Assembly: GCA_947085845.1 (NCBI GenBank)
Contig: CAMTXO010000002.1
Span: 434,001-498,000, forward strand
Source: JACPYF01 sp947085845
GTDB lineage: Bacteria > Patescibacteriota > Saccharimonadia > Saccharimonadales > Saccharimonadaceae
Reading direction: 5' to 3'
Length of the DNA: 64,000 bases
In this document: piece after piece, positions 35,225 to 43,139 of the stretch
Position numbering within the stretch: position 1 is the stretch's first letter
Layout of the letters: the number at the start of each line of letters is the position of its first letter
Program-made: the position numbers and the translations under genes
Notes under the pieces: model-generated
The model's database searches: none
What the model was told of the DNA's origin: nothing
What the model saw: only the letters and a program-made list of their open reading frames with translations

Positions 35225-35815
35225 TTAATATAAAGATGTTGATCCAAGTAGTTTTGCTACATGTTTTGGAGTGAGGTGATCGACTGAATGGCCCTTTTTT
35301 AGTCTTTCGCGTATTTCGGTAGAACTTTCAGGGGATACTTTTACAGCAGGAATAATTCTAGCGTGTGGGGGTAGGGAAGTGAGTTCATAATGAGGCCTAG
35401 GCACAATCAGCATGTTGAGTGAAGAAAAAAGTTGTTCACCTCCCGGCCATTTACGCATAGTTTTTATAGAATCTGAACCAAACACCCAAGCGAAAGTGCA
35501 GTTTGGATACATTTTTTTCAAATAGAGGGATGAATCAAGAGTATTTGTCTCTGTTTGTGCAAGTAATTCGAAGTCAATCAGTTTTATGATAGTATCACGG
35601 TTTTCAACACTTTTTATTAGTGCTTCACACAGTGCAAGTCGCATATCATTGCTTATCCCAATTGCTTTATCTGGTCTTTCGCCACTTGGTACAATCCAAA
35701 TTTCACTATCATTTTCTTCAGCAATACCTACAAGGGCTTCCAATATTGCATGATGCGCCTTTGTCGGGGGATTGAAGGCTCCGCCGTAAATAATAATTTT
35801 CTTTAGTTTTTTCAT
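35225..35815 (-). CDS. nadD: Nicotinate-mononucleotide adenylyltransferase NadD
   Basis: NadD joins ATP and nicotinate mononucleotide to give deamido-NAD, the step before NadE. The 196-residue protein has GGAFNPPTKAHH (dinucleotide-binding GGxFxPxH motif) at the start and SSTEIRERL near the C terminus, the second family signature. The ATG at 35815 is preferred over a GTG nine bases upstream because it gives the usual start MKKLKKIIIYGG. The gene is divergent from nadE, and the NrtR-type palindrome between them would control both. This is the shared last-but-one step of the PncA-PncB route encoded about 10 kb away. Confidence 0.93.
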   Translation of the reverse strand: MKKLKKIIIYGGAFNPPTKAHHAILEALVGIAEENDSEIWIVPSGERPDKAIGISNDMRLALCEALIKSVENRDTIIKLIDFELLAQTETNTLDSSLYLKKMYPNCTFAWVFGSDSIKTMRKWPGGEQLFSSLNMLIVPRPHYELTSLPPHARIIPAVKVSPESSTEIRERLKKGHSVDHLTPKHVAKLLGSTSLY

Positions 35816-35843
35816 TGACTTCACTTTCTACTTAGTGTATATT
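35815..35843 (+). promoter_or_regulatory. nadE promoter
   Basis: TTGACT (35815-35820), 17 nt, TATATT (35838-35843). The -10 box lies inside the NrtR palindrome, and the -35 box abuts the nadD start codon. Confidence 0.75.
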
Positions 35844-35851
35844 AGACACTA
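35833..35851. promoter_or_regulatory. NrtR-type operator 1 (nadD/nadE)
   Basis: Perfect inverted repeat TAGTGT-ATATTAG-ACACTA overlapping the nadE -10 box. The same half-site pair recurs upstream of pnuC and pncA. Assignment to NrtR rests on the adjacent nrtR gene and on the NAD role of every controlled gene. Confidence 0.85.
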
Positions 35852-35888
35852 TAAGGTATATAACTACTTTATGCAAGGAAAATATATT

Positions 35889-37781
35889 ATGAAAGACCAA
35901 ACCACATATAACCCTCGAAATGACTTTCTAAGAGTTGCAACAGCCACGCCAAAGGTGTTTATTGCTGATTGTGAAAAAAATGTCCAAGAAATTATATATC
36001 TATACAAGGAAGCAACAAGTAAAAAAGTTGCTTTGGTAGTTTTCCCCGAGCTCTGTATTACTGGCTACAGTCTCGGTGATTTGGTCCAACGAGATGATCT
36101 TTTGCAAAATGCATTGAACCACCTAGTACAGTTAGCTGCTCAAACCAGCAAAAAGAACACAGCTATGGTGGTTGGCCTTCCGCTCCGCGTGAATAACCAG
36201 CTATACAACTGCGCAGCAGTACTTGCAGGCGGAGAAGTAAAAGGGTTAGTACCGAAGCAAAATATGCCAAATTACAAGGAATTTTATGAACAACGCTGGT
36301 ACAGTACTTGGAATGGGGAAAATACGGAGGTTGCAGTAGGTGGCAAAAAAGTACCATTTGGTACAAAACAACTCTTTAATATAGCCAATACTACAGTAGG
36401 TATAGAGATATGTGAAGATTTATGGATGCCAAACCCACCATCACAAAATCTTGCGCTTAACGGTGCGCTCGTTATTTGTAATCCTTCTGCTTCTCCCGAG
36501 ATAGTGTCTAAGGCCGACTACCGTCGGCAGCTAGTCAGTAGTACGTCTGCACGTTTGCTGGCTGGATATGTGTATGCTAGTGCTGAGGCGAGCGAATCTA
36601 CAGCCGAAATTGTAATGAGTGGCCACAGTTTGATAACAGAAGGCGGCAGAATGCTTGCAGAGCGACAGCCATTTGACGACGAAGCTCCTCGTTTAGTAGT
36701 AGCAGATATTGATACCGCACATCTATTACTAGATCGTATGCAAAATACTAACTTTGCCAATGCTCATCAGTATGAAATTGTAGAATGTGGTGGCGCAAGA
36801 ATTCAGAAAGATTTTATCGGTCATGTTAACCCTGCACCATTTGTTCCAACAGGAGACGGGGCAAGATTGGATACGATTTTAAACATACAAGCCCATGGGT
36901 TAAAGAAGCGTCTGGAGAGCCTACCGACTAAGCATCAGCGAGTCATTCTTGGTTTGTCTGGTGGACTAGACTCTACGTTGGCATTGCTTGTTGCAGTGAG
37001 AACCGCCAAGCTTTTAGGCAAGCCTGCTAAAAAATGTATACATGCTATTACTATGCCGAGTCGTGCGAGCTCAAAGCGCACCCAAACCAATGCTGAAAAG
37101 TTAGCAACTGCACTTGGTATTTCTCACGAAATCATACCTATAGGTGAGCTTGCAAAAGATCAATTGCATGCTCTTGGCCATGATGGCAAGAAAGAGGATG
37201 TAGCATATGAAAATGTGCAAGCACGTCTTCGTACGGCGATACTTTTTAACAAAGCCAATCAAATAGGTGGAGTTGTGCTCGGCACAGGTGACTTAAGCGA
37301 AATTGCACTCGGCTGGTGCACGTATAACGGTGACCATATGTCTGGTTATAACGTCAATGCCAGTGTACCAAAAACCCTAGTTCGTTCACTTGTAGCTCAT
37401 GCTAGTGAGCAGTTGAATAACAAAGTAGCTCAGGTAATTTTAGAAGATATTTTAGATACGCCTGTATCTCCAGAACTAACTGGAAATAAAGCTGGTATTA
37501 GCCAAAAAACAGAAGATATCATAGGGCCGTACGAGCTACACGATTTTTTCCTATATCATTTCATTCGCTGGATGTCTCCAGTCGATAAAATACAGTTTTT
37601 GGCTACAGTTGGCTTTGCTGACAGCTATAACGAGGCTGAAATCAAGAAGTGGCTGGCAGTTTTTATAAAAAGATTCTACGCAAATCAATGGAAGCGTCAA
37701 GCAATGCCAGATGGTCCAAAAGTAGGAACAGTCAGCTTGAGTCCAAAAGGTGACTGGCGAATGCCACCTGACGCGCTCTAA
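35889..37781 (+). CDS. nadE: Glutamine-dependent NAD+ synthetase NadE
   Basis: NadE amidates deamido-NAD to NAD using glutamine. The 630-residue protein has an N-terminal nitrilase-type glutaminase domain with the Glu-Lys-Cys triad: Glu54 in FPELC, Lys in VPKQNMPNY and Cys near 174 in GIEICEDLW. The C-terminal synthetase domain has the ATP loop SGGLDST (about residue 357) and later GTGDLSEIALGW. The ATG at 35889 is chosen because AAGGAAAA lies upstream; earlier in-frame starts at 35835 and 35871 fall in the operator/leader. It is the last step of both NAD routes in the window and is followed by nrtR. Confidence 0.96.
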   Translation: MKDQTTYNPRNDFLRVATATPKVFIADCEKNVQEIIYLYKEATSKKVALVVFPELCITGYSLGDLVQRDDLLQNALNHLVQLAAQTSKKNTAMVVGLPLRVNNQLYNCAAVLAGGEVKGLVPKQNMPNYKEFYEQRWYSTWNGENTEVAVGGKKVPFGTKQLFNIANTTVGIEICEDLWMPNPPSQNLALNGALVICNPSASPEIVSKADYRRQLVSSTSARLLAGYVYASAEASESTAEIVMSGHSLITEGGRMLAERQPFDDEAPRLVVADIDTAHLLLDRMQNTNFANAHQYEIVECGGARIQKDFIGHVNPAPFVPTGDGARLDTILNIQAHGLKKRLESLPTKHQRVILGLSGGLDSTLALLVAVRTAKLLGKPAKKCIHAITMPSRASSKRTQTNAEKLATALGISHEIIPIGELAKDQLHALGHDGKKEDVAYENVQARLRTAILFNKANQIGGVVLGTGDLSEIALGWCTYNGDHMSGYNVNASVPKTLVRSLVAHASEQLNNKVAQVILEDILDTPVSPELTGNKAGISQKTEDIIGPYELHDFFLYHFIRWMSPVDKIQFLATVGFADSYNEAEIKKWLAVFIKRFYANQWKRQAMPDGPKVGTVSLSPKGDWRMPPDAL

Positions 37782-37797
37782 GTGCTATACTAAATGT

Positions 37798-38478
37798 ATG
37801 AAATACACGAGTGAATACCAACCACCTACATTGACTGTGGATGCAGTAGTTTTTCAGATAATTGATGATAAGCTGCAGGTTCTTTTAGTACGTCGGTCGC
37901 AGGAGCCATTTAAAGACGAGCTGGCGGTACCAGGTGGCTACAACCCTCAAGGAGAGACAACCCAAGTTGCATTGAAACGAATTACGCTTCATAAAGCGGG
38001 TGTAGATATTGATAAAGATCTAAAATACATTGAGCAACTCTATACTTTTGACACTGTTGCGCGCGATCCTCGTGGGCATGCTGTATCGGTTTCTTATATG
38101 GGCTGTGGGCGAGATATAAAGCCAAGCGCATCTGCATCCGAAAGACCTGCCTTTGTCCCTGTCGATGAACTACCCGAGCTTCCATACGATCATGCAGATA
38201 TCATACTGTATGCACGAAATCGCTTGCGCTCAAAACTTACATACACAAATGCCGTGTATGCTTTTTTGCCAAGCAAATTTACACTGACACAGCTGCAACA
38301 AGCTTACGAAACAATACTCGGCAAAGAGCTCGACAAACGTAATTTCCGTAAGAAATTTCTCAGTCTAGGCTTAATTAGGGAAACAGACGAAATGTTCCGT
38401 GAAGGAGCGCATCGTCCTGCGCGTCTGTATGAATTTACAAGTAAAAAACTTGCTTCACTTTCAAGAAGTTTTGACTGA
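37798..38478 (+). CDS. nrtR: NrtR-type Nudix/winged-helix regulator of NAD genes
   Basis: NrtR is a repressor with a Nudix-fold ADP-ribose sensor fused to a winged helix. The 226-residue protein shows the Nudix fold (DAVVFQIIDDKLQVLLVRRS, VPGGYNPQGET). Its catalytic helix is degenerate: KRITLHKAG replaces RE..EE.G, so it senses rather than hydrolyses. Residues about 150-226 form the DNA-binding part (TLTQLQQAYETILGKELDKRNFRKKFL). A TATACT box (37786-37791) lies 6 nt before the ATG, so the gene is probably transcribed alone and leaderless, just after nadE. Predicted targets are the three TAGTGT-N7-ACACTA palindromes. Confidence 0.92.
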   Translation: MKYTSEYQPPTLTVDAVVFQIIDDKLQVLLVRRSQEPFKDELAVPGGYNPQGETTQVALKRITLHKAGVDIDKDLKYIEQLYTFDTVARDPRGHAVSVSYMGCGRDIKPSASASERPAFVPVDELPELPYDHADIILYARNRLRSKLTYTNAVYAFLPSKFTLTQLQQAYETILGKELDKRNFRKKFLSLGLIRETDEMFREGAHRPARLYEFTSKKLASLSRSFD

Positions 38479-38493
38479 AAAGTAGAATTTAAA

Positions 38494-38529
38494 AGTCCCC
38501 GGTCTCTTTACGAAACCGGGGACTGTTTT
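38494..38529. terminator. Bidirectional terminator between nrtR and the PurA-like gene
   Basis: AGTCCCCGGT (38494-38503) pairs perfectly with ACCGGGGACT (38515-38524), flanked by an A-run on one side and GTTTTTC on the other. Confidence 0.95.
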
Positions 38530-38534
38530 TCTTC

Positions 38535-39905
38535 CTATGCAAACGCGAGTGTGCGTTTGTCGGCCGCAGTAGGGCCAAAGGAAGCGATTCTTATGGGAAG
38601 ACCAAGATGATCTTCCACGACCTCAAGAAATTCCTTGGGGTCTGAACAGTTCGCAACACTCTGCGAACCGTATACAGGGTGACACATGGACAGTAGTTCG
38701 GTCAGTCGGGTTTGGTAGTCAAGATCGTCCTTGATTCCAACTTTGATTGACGTCACCAGTCCACTCGAGTTGAACTCGAAGTACTGATGTGCGTCATCGT
38801 ACCGACCATCCAGCCAGTACTCACGACAGAACTTCCATTCATTTTGATCAGCAAGCCGATCAAGACAGCTGACAACTAAACCATCAGTCTCACCACATAC
38901 ATCAAGTGCATAGCGATGTGCGACTAGGTCAAGATGACCAACTCTGAAACCACCCTGCCACTTTCCAGTGTCATTGTGATAATCAGGAGTAGTAACTGTC
39001 ATTTTTTCATCTTCTGTGACAAACGGCCCAGGACCATGGCGTGTTGTGTAGGCACGCATGATGCCAAGTTTCACCACTTCACCGTCGAAGTCGATGCCAT
39101 CCAAAAGCGCCAAAGCGTTTTCGTGGGTGGTTGTACTCCAGGTGGTGTAGGGGTGAAAACCGAACCATTCGTCGAGCAGTACTCCCTGTGCTCCTTCGAA
39201 AACCATTAGCTCGTGCTGCAGGTTCAGAAGTTGCAAGTAGTTGCTGCCGACGATTTCTACAAGCTCGACCCACTTTTGATATAGGTCGAAAGTGCCGCTC
39301 AAAACCGATGAATCGTCGAAGATTCCCCAGTTTTTGAGCTTTGACTTGCCGATTTCATCGAGCAGCTGGTTGTACTTCATTTCTTTCATTTGCTCAAGCT
39401 TGCGCCAGAGTAGTTGAGGGTTAAGTAGATCACCGGCTCGCACTGCAACATCGGGATCGCGCAAACAATCTGCCTGCGTTTCCCCAATACCTCGACCACA
39501 GCTGCCATGTCGGTTGCTTCCACGAGCGAGCTCGCGCAACTTATTGGCTGCTATTTGCCAAGGTGTGATGATGAGTGCGTTTTTGTCGACAGTCACTCGT
39601 TCCCATACATTCTCAACACCAAGTTCTTCAACCAAGTGTTTACCTTCATCCAGCATACTCACTGGATTTATCAGGAACTGTGGTCCGATGTGTGTTCGTA
39701 CACCGTCGACAAGACTTCCACTACCGAATTGAGCGAATTTGTGGTGCAAACCTTCGGGAGTTATGACATTGTGAGCGCGTTGTGCGCCGCCAGTATGCAT
39801 AACAACAACGGCTGAATCTGCTTGGCGAACCAAGTAGTCAGTCGTTGAGCCCTTACTGGCATCACCAAAGCTCAAATCGGTTACAACAACTGCCTGGTTA
39901 GCCAT
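38535..39905 (-). CDS. Divergent adenylosuccinate synthetase-like GTPase
   Basis: The family forms adenylosuccinate from IMP, aspartate and GTP. The 456-residue protein keeps the fold landmarks. The P-loop is GDASKGS in place of GDEGKGK. The catalytic Asp15 and His45 (GGAQRAHNV) are present, as are RGIGE, FEGAQGVLLDEWFG, TTRHGPGPFVTE and SCLDRL. The loop that holds aspartate in PurA (TTGR.RR) is altered and longer here (DTGKWQGGFRVG). Substrate choice may therefore differ. Composition is richer in GC than the NAD genes on both sides. AAGGAGAA precedes the ATG. It is the last gene of a leftward three-gene cluster with a vWA and a J-kinase protein. No other AMP-synthesis gene (purB, guaA) is in view. 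Confidence 0.85.
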   Translation of the reverse strand: MANQAVVVTDLSFGDASKGSTTDYLVRQADSAVVVMHTGGAQRAHNVITPEGLHHKFAQFGSGSLVDGVRTHIGPQFLINPVSMLDEGKHLVEELGVENVWERVTVDKNALIITPWQIAANKLRELARGSNRHGSCGRGIGETQADCLRDPDVAVRAGDLLNPQLLWRKLEQMKEMKYNQLLDEIGKSKLKNWGIFDDSSVLSGTFDLYQKWVELVEIVGSNYLQLLNLQHELMVFEGAQGVLLDEWFGFHPYTTWSTTTHENALALLDGIDFDGEVVKLGIMRAYTTRHGPGPFVTEDEKMTVTTPDYHNDTGKWQGGFRVGHLDLVAHRYALDVCGETDGLVVSCLDRLADQNEWKFCREYWLDGRYDDAHQYFEFNSSGLVTSIKVGIKDDLDYQTRLTELLSMCHPVYGSQSVANCSDPKEFLEVVEDHLGLPIRIASFGPTAADKRTLAFA

Positions 39906-39926
39906 TATTTCTCCTTGTTCGGATAG

Positions 39927-39982
39927 AAAAAATGCGGAACCGCCAGCGGGCGTGACAATGTGTCAGCCCGCTGGGATTCCGC
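39927..39982 (-). terminator. Terminator-like hairpin between the vWA and PurA-like genes
   Basis: On the minus strand GCGGAAT...CCAGCGGGC pairs with GCCCGCTGG...TTCCGC and is followed by a T-run. It would end or attenuate transcription after the vWA gene, so the PurA-like gene may be expressed at a reduced level. Confidence 0.85.
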
Positions 39983-39986
39983 GTTG

Positions 39987-41027
39987 TTACAGCCGTTCAC
40001 TTCCGCCCGAGTCGTCGTCGACTTCGGGAAGAGTGCCGTCTGTTTTGGCAACGGCAGAGCCGCCACCAACCGCGGCCAGCGCTTTGCCAGCCGCTTCGGT
40101 TGCACCAGAGTCGGCTCCGATCTGCTTGAGATCTTCGACGACTTCCTCGGCAGTCAGTCCTGCTTCGTTCATGCCGAGCAAGCCGGCGATGAACTCACAG
40201 ACAGCGCTGGGATCTTCCAGCACCAGAGCACGTTCACCGAGGAGTTCTCGCCACGCGGGCAAGACCTCTCCTTCCGTGTACATGCCGCTCTGCGACTGGA
40301 AGAGGAAGAACACTTCATAGCGCTCCTGGAGTTCTTCGAAGATTTCTGCAGTTAAGAGATCTTCTTCGATGACATCTCCAGTCAGCGATTCGAGAGTGTG
40401 TCCGCTTCCGTACGAGCTGTAGTTGTTCTTGATCGTGGGGTAGGGCATTTCGTCACCAATGAAGATGGCGTAACCCTTCTTGCCGTCACGATCGAACGGT
40501 TCCAGCGTGGTGTGGCGAGCCAGGAAATACGCCGCGAGCTCATATGTCTCGCGTCTCTGTCCACCACCATTGCCTTCGAGGACAATGGCTGCCAGCTGGT
40601 CATCCATGGCGTTGTCGCTTTCAAACTGTCCCATCTGTAGAGGGAAGTTGTCCGTGAACGCATCGCCGATGGCTCCGAAGAGGATCTGAGGATCTTCGGC
40701 GTAACCCTTGCGTTGCAGTAGTCCGTGGAGCTCTGGCAGCTTGGCGTGTGCAGCGACTGCTGCATTGATGTTGCTGCCCGTGACATCCAGGATGACTGCG
40801 ATCGGCGTGGGATTGGGGTGCTCGTCTGTGATCACCACTTCCCGCATGACCTTGCCCTCAAAAGGACTGGTTGGGCCGGCGACCTGCTTGGGGTCAACCA
40901 GCTTGTTGATTTCCGTCGCCTTACCGGCGCGGAATTGGTCTGTGTAGTCGAATGTCGAACGACCAGCAGCTCGATTTGCAGCGAGCGTGCGGGTGTGTGT
41001 GTTGACATTCCAGCTTCCTCCACCCAT
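39987..41027 (-). CDS. von Willebrand factor A-like domain protein
   Basis: The 346-residue protein contains VILDVTGSN (about residues 75-83). This matches the metal-site motif D-x-(S/T)-x-(S/N) of vWA domains, which mediate metal-dependent protein contacts. Supporting strands are ILFGAIGDAF and GYAIFIGDEMPY. The N terminus (GGGSWNVNTHTRTLAANRAAG) and C terminus (GDSGGSERL-type, Ala/Gly/Asp-rich tail) look unstructured. AAGGAGAA precedes the ATG. The G+C content is the highest in the window. It sits directly after the J-kinase gene (25-nt gap). vWA-plus-kinase pairs occur in the Ter/TerY-type stress systems, but the partners here are different. Confidence 0.72.
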   Translation of the reverse strand: MGGGSWNVNTHTRTLAANRAAGRSTFDYTDQFRAGKATEINKLVDPKQVAGPTSPFEGKVMREVVITDEHPNPTPIAVILDVTGSNINAAVAAHAKLPELHGLLQRKGYAEDPQILFGAIGDAFTDNFPLQMGQFESDNAMDDQLAAIVLEGNGGGQRRETYELAAYFLARHTTLEPFDRDGKKGYAIFIGDEMPYPTIKNNYSSYGSGHTLESLTGDVIEEDLLTAEIFEELQERYEVFFLFQSQSGMYTEGEVLPAWRELLGERALVLEDPSAVCEFIAGLLGMNEAGLTAEEVVEDLKQIGADSGATEAAGKALAAVGGGSAVAKTDGTLPEVDDDSGGSERL

Positions 41028-41052
41028 GTTTTCTCCTTAGGTAGTAGGGGGG

Positions 41053-42186
41053 TTACACCACACCGGTTGGTATGGTGAGTGGTCGGAACTTACGTGGAAA
41101 ATACGGCTTTCCCATATCTTCCAGCAACCAATCAAATTCCTTGAGAAGTTGCACTGCGTTTTGCGGTCGTTTAGATTGTTTTTGCAAGAGACATCCCTTG
41201 AAAAAAGCCCTAAACCTCCGCGGTACACGTTCTGGCAGGTTTCCCTTTACCGGGTTGCCTCCCATTGCGTACACCATGCAGCGTGCCGCCATGTCGATGT
41301 CGGTAGCCGAGCTGGGCGCTTGCTTGGCAAGCACTTCCTCCGGATACCAGTCACGATAGGCGCCTACGACAGCCTTAATTGGTGGAAATTCTCCCTCATC
41401 CTGAGGAAGTTTGCTGGCATAACACCAGTCCACCAACACAACACCGTGCTGTTCTGGTTGAATCATGATGTGATTCGGTACCAGAGCACCGTGAACCACT
41501 CCTTGCTCATGCACAAAACCGAGGGCGAAGAGTATTCGCCTCCAGATCCATGCCATGTGGAGAGGATCAAGCCCTTCTGGAAAATTGGTCAGTAGCTGTT
41601 CGAGATTTTGCAATCCTTCAAGCTTGACCAAGACGTTTGCCTGGCGTCGAGGTTTCCCTTTTTCGCTGAAGACAAACGAATCTACCAGTTCAGGCACGTA
41701 TGGATGAAAGCTTGGGTCAGTTCCATCCTCACGGAATGCACGTAACACACCTGCTTCAACCTGAAGCAGATCTTTGTCCTTGGGTTGTTTGGCAATTTTC
41801 GTAACAGTTGCTAGCTCAGCGCCATCCACCTTGCTGGTGGTTGCGTACAGCCGACACAAATCTCCCGATCCAACGTAGTGGATGAGAGAGTGGAGTCCTT
41901 TGCGCGTTTTGGCACTTGCGTAGAGCAACGGTTGTCCGTAGGCACCTTCTTTTACCGCTTTTTCAGCGTCTTCAAGCAGCTTCTGTAGTTGTGTAAACGC
42001 AGAAGAAGCAAGCTTTTTTTCATCTGCATCACCATAAAGGTCCGGATGGACAATTTTGGCGAGTCTACGAAAAACGCTTTTGATGTGTTGTAACTGCTTT
42101 GAGGGTACCTCATCGCAAGCTCCAAACACATCGAGGTAAAACGTTGCCTGGGACAGCCTGTTGGCTGTCACTTCAAGTGTCGTCAT
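41053..42186 (-). CDS. J-domain fused to a divergent protein-kinase-like domain
   Basis: Residues 1-75 form a DnaJ-type J domain with HPD at 47-49 inside VFRRLAKIVHPDLYG, so DnaK recruitment is plausible. From about residue 100 a protein-kinase fold is suggested: a lobe with TSKVDGAELATVTKI, an FVHEQGVVHGALVPNHIMI catalytic-loop equivalent near 225-240, and VVLVDWCYA (DFG equivalent) near 251. In the catalytic loop the HRD aspartate is replaced (HGA), while the metal-binding Asp of DWC remains, so it could be a pseudokinase or an atypical kinase. The ATG at 42186 is preferred over one at 42213 because GAGGTGAT stands 5 nt upstream. It is the first gene of a leftward cluster with the vWA and PurA-like genes. 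Confidence 0.8.
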   Translation of the reverse strand: MTTLEVTANRLSQATFYLDVFGACDEVPSKQLQHIKSVFRRLAKIVHPDLYGDADEKKLASSAFTQLQKLLEDAEKAVKEGAYGQPLLYASAKTRKGLHSLIHYVGSGDLCRLYATTSKVDGAELATVTKIAKQPKDKDLLQVEAGVLRAFREDGTDPSFHPYVPELVDSFVFSEKGKPRRQANVLVKLEGLQNLEQLLTNFPEGLDPLHMAWIWRRILFALGFVHEQGVVHGALVPNHIMIQPEQHGVVLVDWCYASKLPQDEGEFPPIKAVVGAYRDWYPEEVLAKQAPSSATDIDMAARCMVYAMGGNPVKGNLPERVPRRFRAFFKGCLLQKQSKRPQNAVQLLKEFDWLLEDMGKPYFPRKFRPLTIPTGVV

Positions 42187-42268
42187 GTGTATCACCTCAT
42201 TGTTAAGGATCAAGCGATGCTTTTTTTACGAGCTCGCTACCTGCACCTCTGTTCTTGTCGAGCAGAGA

Positions 42269-42307
42269 GTCAACTTGACATTATTTCACAATTATTTCAA
42301 AAATGCA
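42269..42307 (-). promoter_or_regulatory. Promoter and palindrome of the J-kinase cluster
   Basis: On the minus strand TTGCAT (42302-42307), 16 nt, AATAAT (42280-42285). Immediately downstream lies the perfect palindrome GTCAA-C-TTGAC (42269-42279) at the expected transcription start, a candidate operator. The leader is about 90 nt and includes a CTCTG/CAGAG hairpin near 42247-42267. Confidence 0.5.
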
Positions 42308-42416
42308 ATATATAATCATGTTGATATTGTTATTATTACACTTACTACAGTGTCTTGTAAATAGAAAATGTAAATTCTACAATAACTAACTATTAGAAAA
42401 ATGGTTAAATAGTTGT

Positions 42417-43139
42417 ATGACAAAAGAGAAGTTAGTAGTATTAACAGGGGCGGGAGTGAGTGCCGAGAGTGGTATACAGACTTTTCGTGGTGTTGGTGGA
42501 ATGTGGGGCGATCACAAAGTAACTGAGGTAGCTAGCCCAGAAGGCTGGGCGAAAAATCCCCAGGTAGTATGTGATTTTTATAACCATCGAATTGACGAAA
42601 TGTCTCAGGCACAGCCAAATGAAGCACATAAAATATTAGCTGAACTTGAAGAAGTGTATGACGTCGATATTTTCACCCAAAATGTCGATGGATTACACGA
42701 AGCAGCCGGCTCTACCTCTGTCCATCACCTACACGGCAGTATAGTCGAAAAGAGAAATGTTGTTGATGGTAGCGTAGTGCCGTTTGAAAATGGTGAGCGA
42801 TTTGGCCCTGAAGGAGATGGAACCTACCTGTATAGACCAAATATTGTTTGGTTTGGTGAAATGCCAATGCATCTTAAACTTGCTGAGTCTGCAATTAGCG
42901 AGGCGGATAAGCTTGTCGTGGTTGGTACATCTCTAAAGGTGTTCCCAGCCGCAGCATTGCCGCTGCACGCGCCCGAAACGGCACATAAAATCTTTGTAGA
43001 TCCAAATGCTAGCCCAGTTGCAGCAGAGCATGCCGATGTTTTGTCGCGATTTCGCCTGAAAACCGTTACCTTCGACACTCTTATCGATGAAGTAGCAACG
43101 GTTGGCCTGCGCCAGCTAGTTAACGACAAAGTATTATAA
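42417..43139 (+). CDS. Sir2-family NAD-dependent deacylase without zinc cysteines
   Basis: Sirtuins remove acyl groups from lysine using NAD, releasing nicotinamide and O-acyl-ADP-ribose. The 240-residue protein has GAGVSAESGI, FTQNVDGLH, HLHGS with the catalytic His, NIVWFGE and GTSLKVFPAA. The four zinc-ribbon cysteines normally found between HLHGS and the PN.V.FGE motif are all missing; that segment (IVEKRNVVDGSVVPFENG) contains no Cys. TTAAAT at 42405-42410 lies 6 nt before the ATG (leaderless). It ends tail-to-tail with the ADP-ribosylglycohydrolase gene (6-nt overlap). It probably feeds nicotinamide to the PncA route nearby. Confidence 0.93.
   Translation: MTKEKLVVLTGAGVSAESGIQTFRGVGGMWGDHKVTEVASPEGWAKNPQVVCDFYNHRIDEMSQAQPNEAHKILAELEEVYDVDIFTQNVDGLHEAAGSTSVHHLHGSIVEKRNVVDGSVVPFENGERFGPEGDGTYLYRPNIVWFGEMPMHLKLAESAISEADKLVVVGTSLKVFPAAALPLHAPETAHKIFVDPNASPVAAEHADVLSRFRLKTVTFDTLIDEVATVGLRQLVNDKVL

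Noticed and set aside
38535..39905. Phage PurZ (2-aminoadenine DNA pathway)
   Set aside because: The catalytic Asp in GDASKGS is kept, whereas from memory PurZ replaces it. No matching polymerase, DatZ-type or MazZ-type genes are seen nearby.
39960..41595. Several plus-strand frames opposite the vWA and J-kinase genes
   Set aside because: These are antisense frames arising from high GC. No promoter or ribosome-binding sites were seen, and the minus-strand genes have clear domains.
42337..42352. ACACT-N6-AGTGT repeat upstream of the sirtuin as a fourth NrtR site
   Set aside because: The arms are inverted relative to TAGTGT-N7-ACACTA and the spacing differs, so I did not count it.
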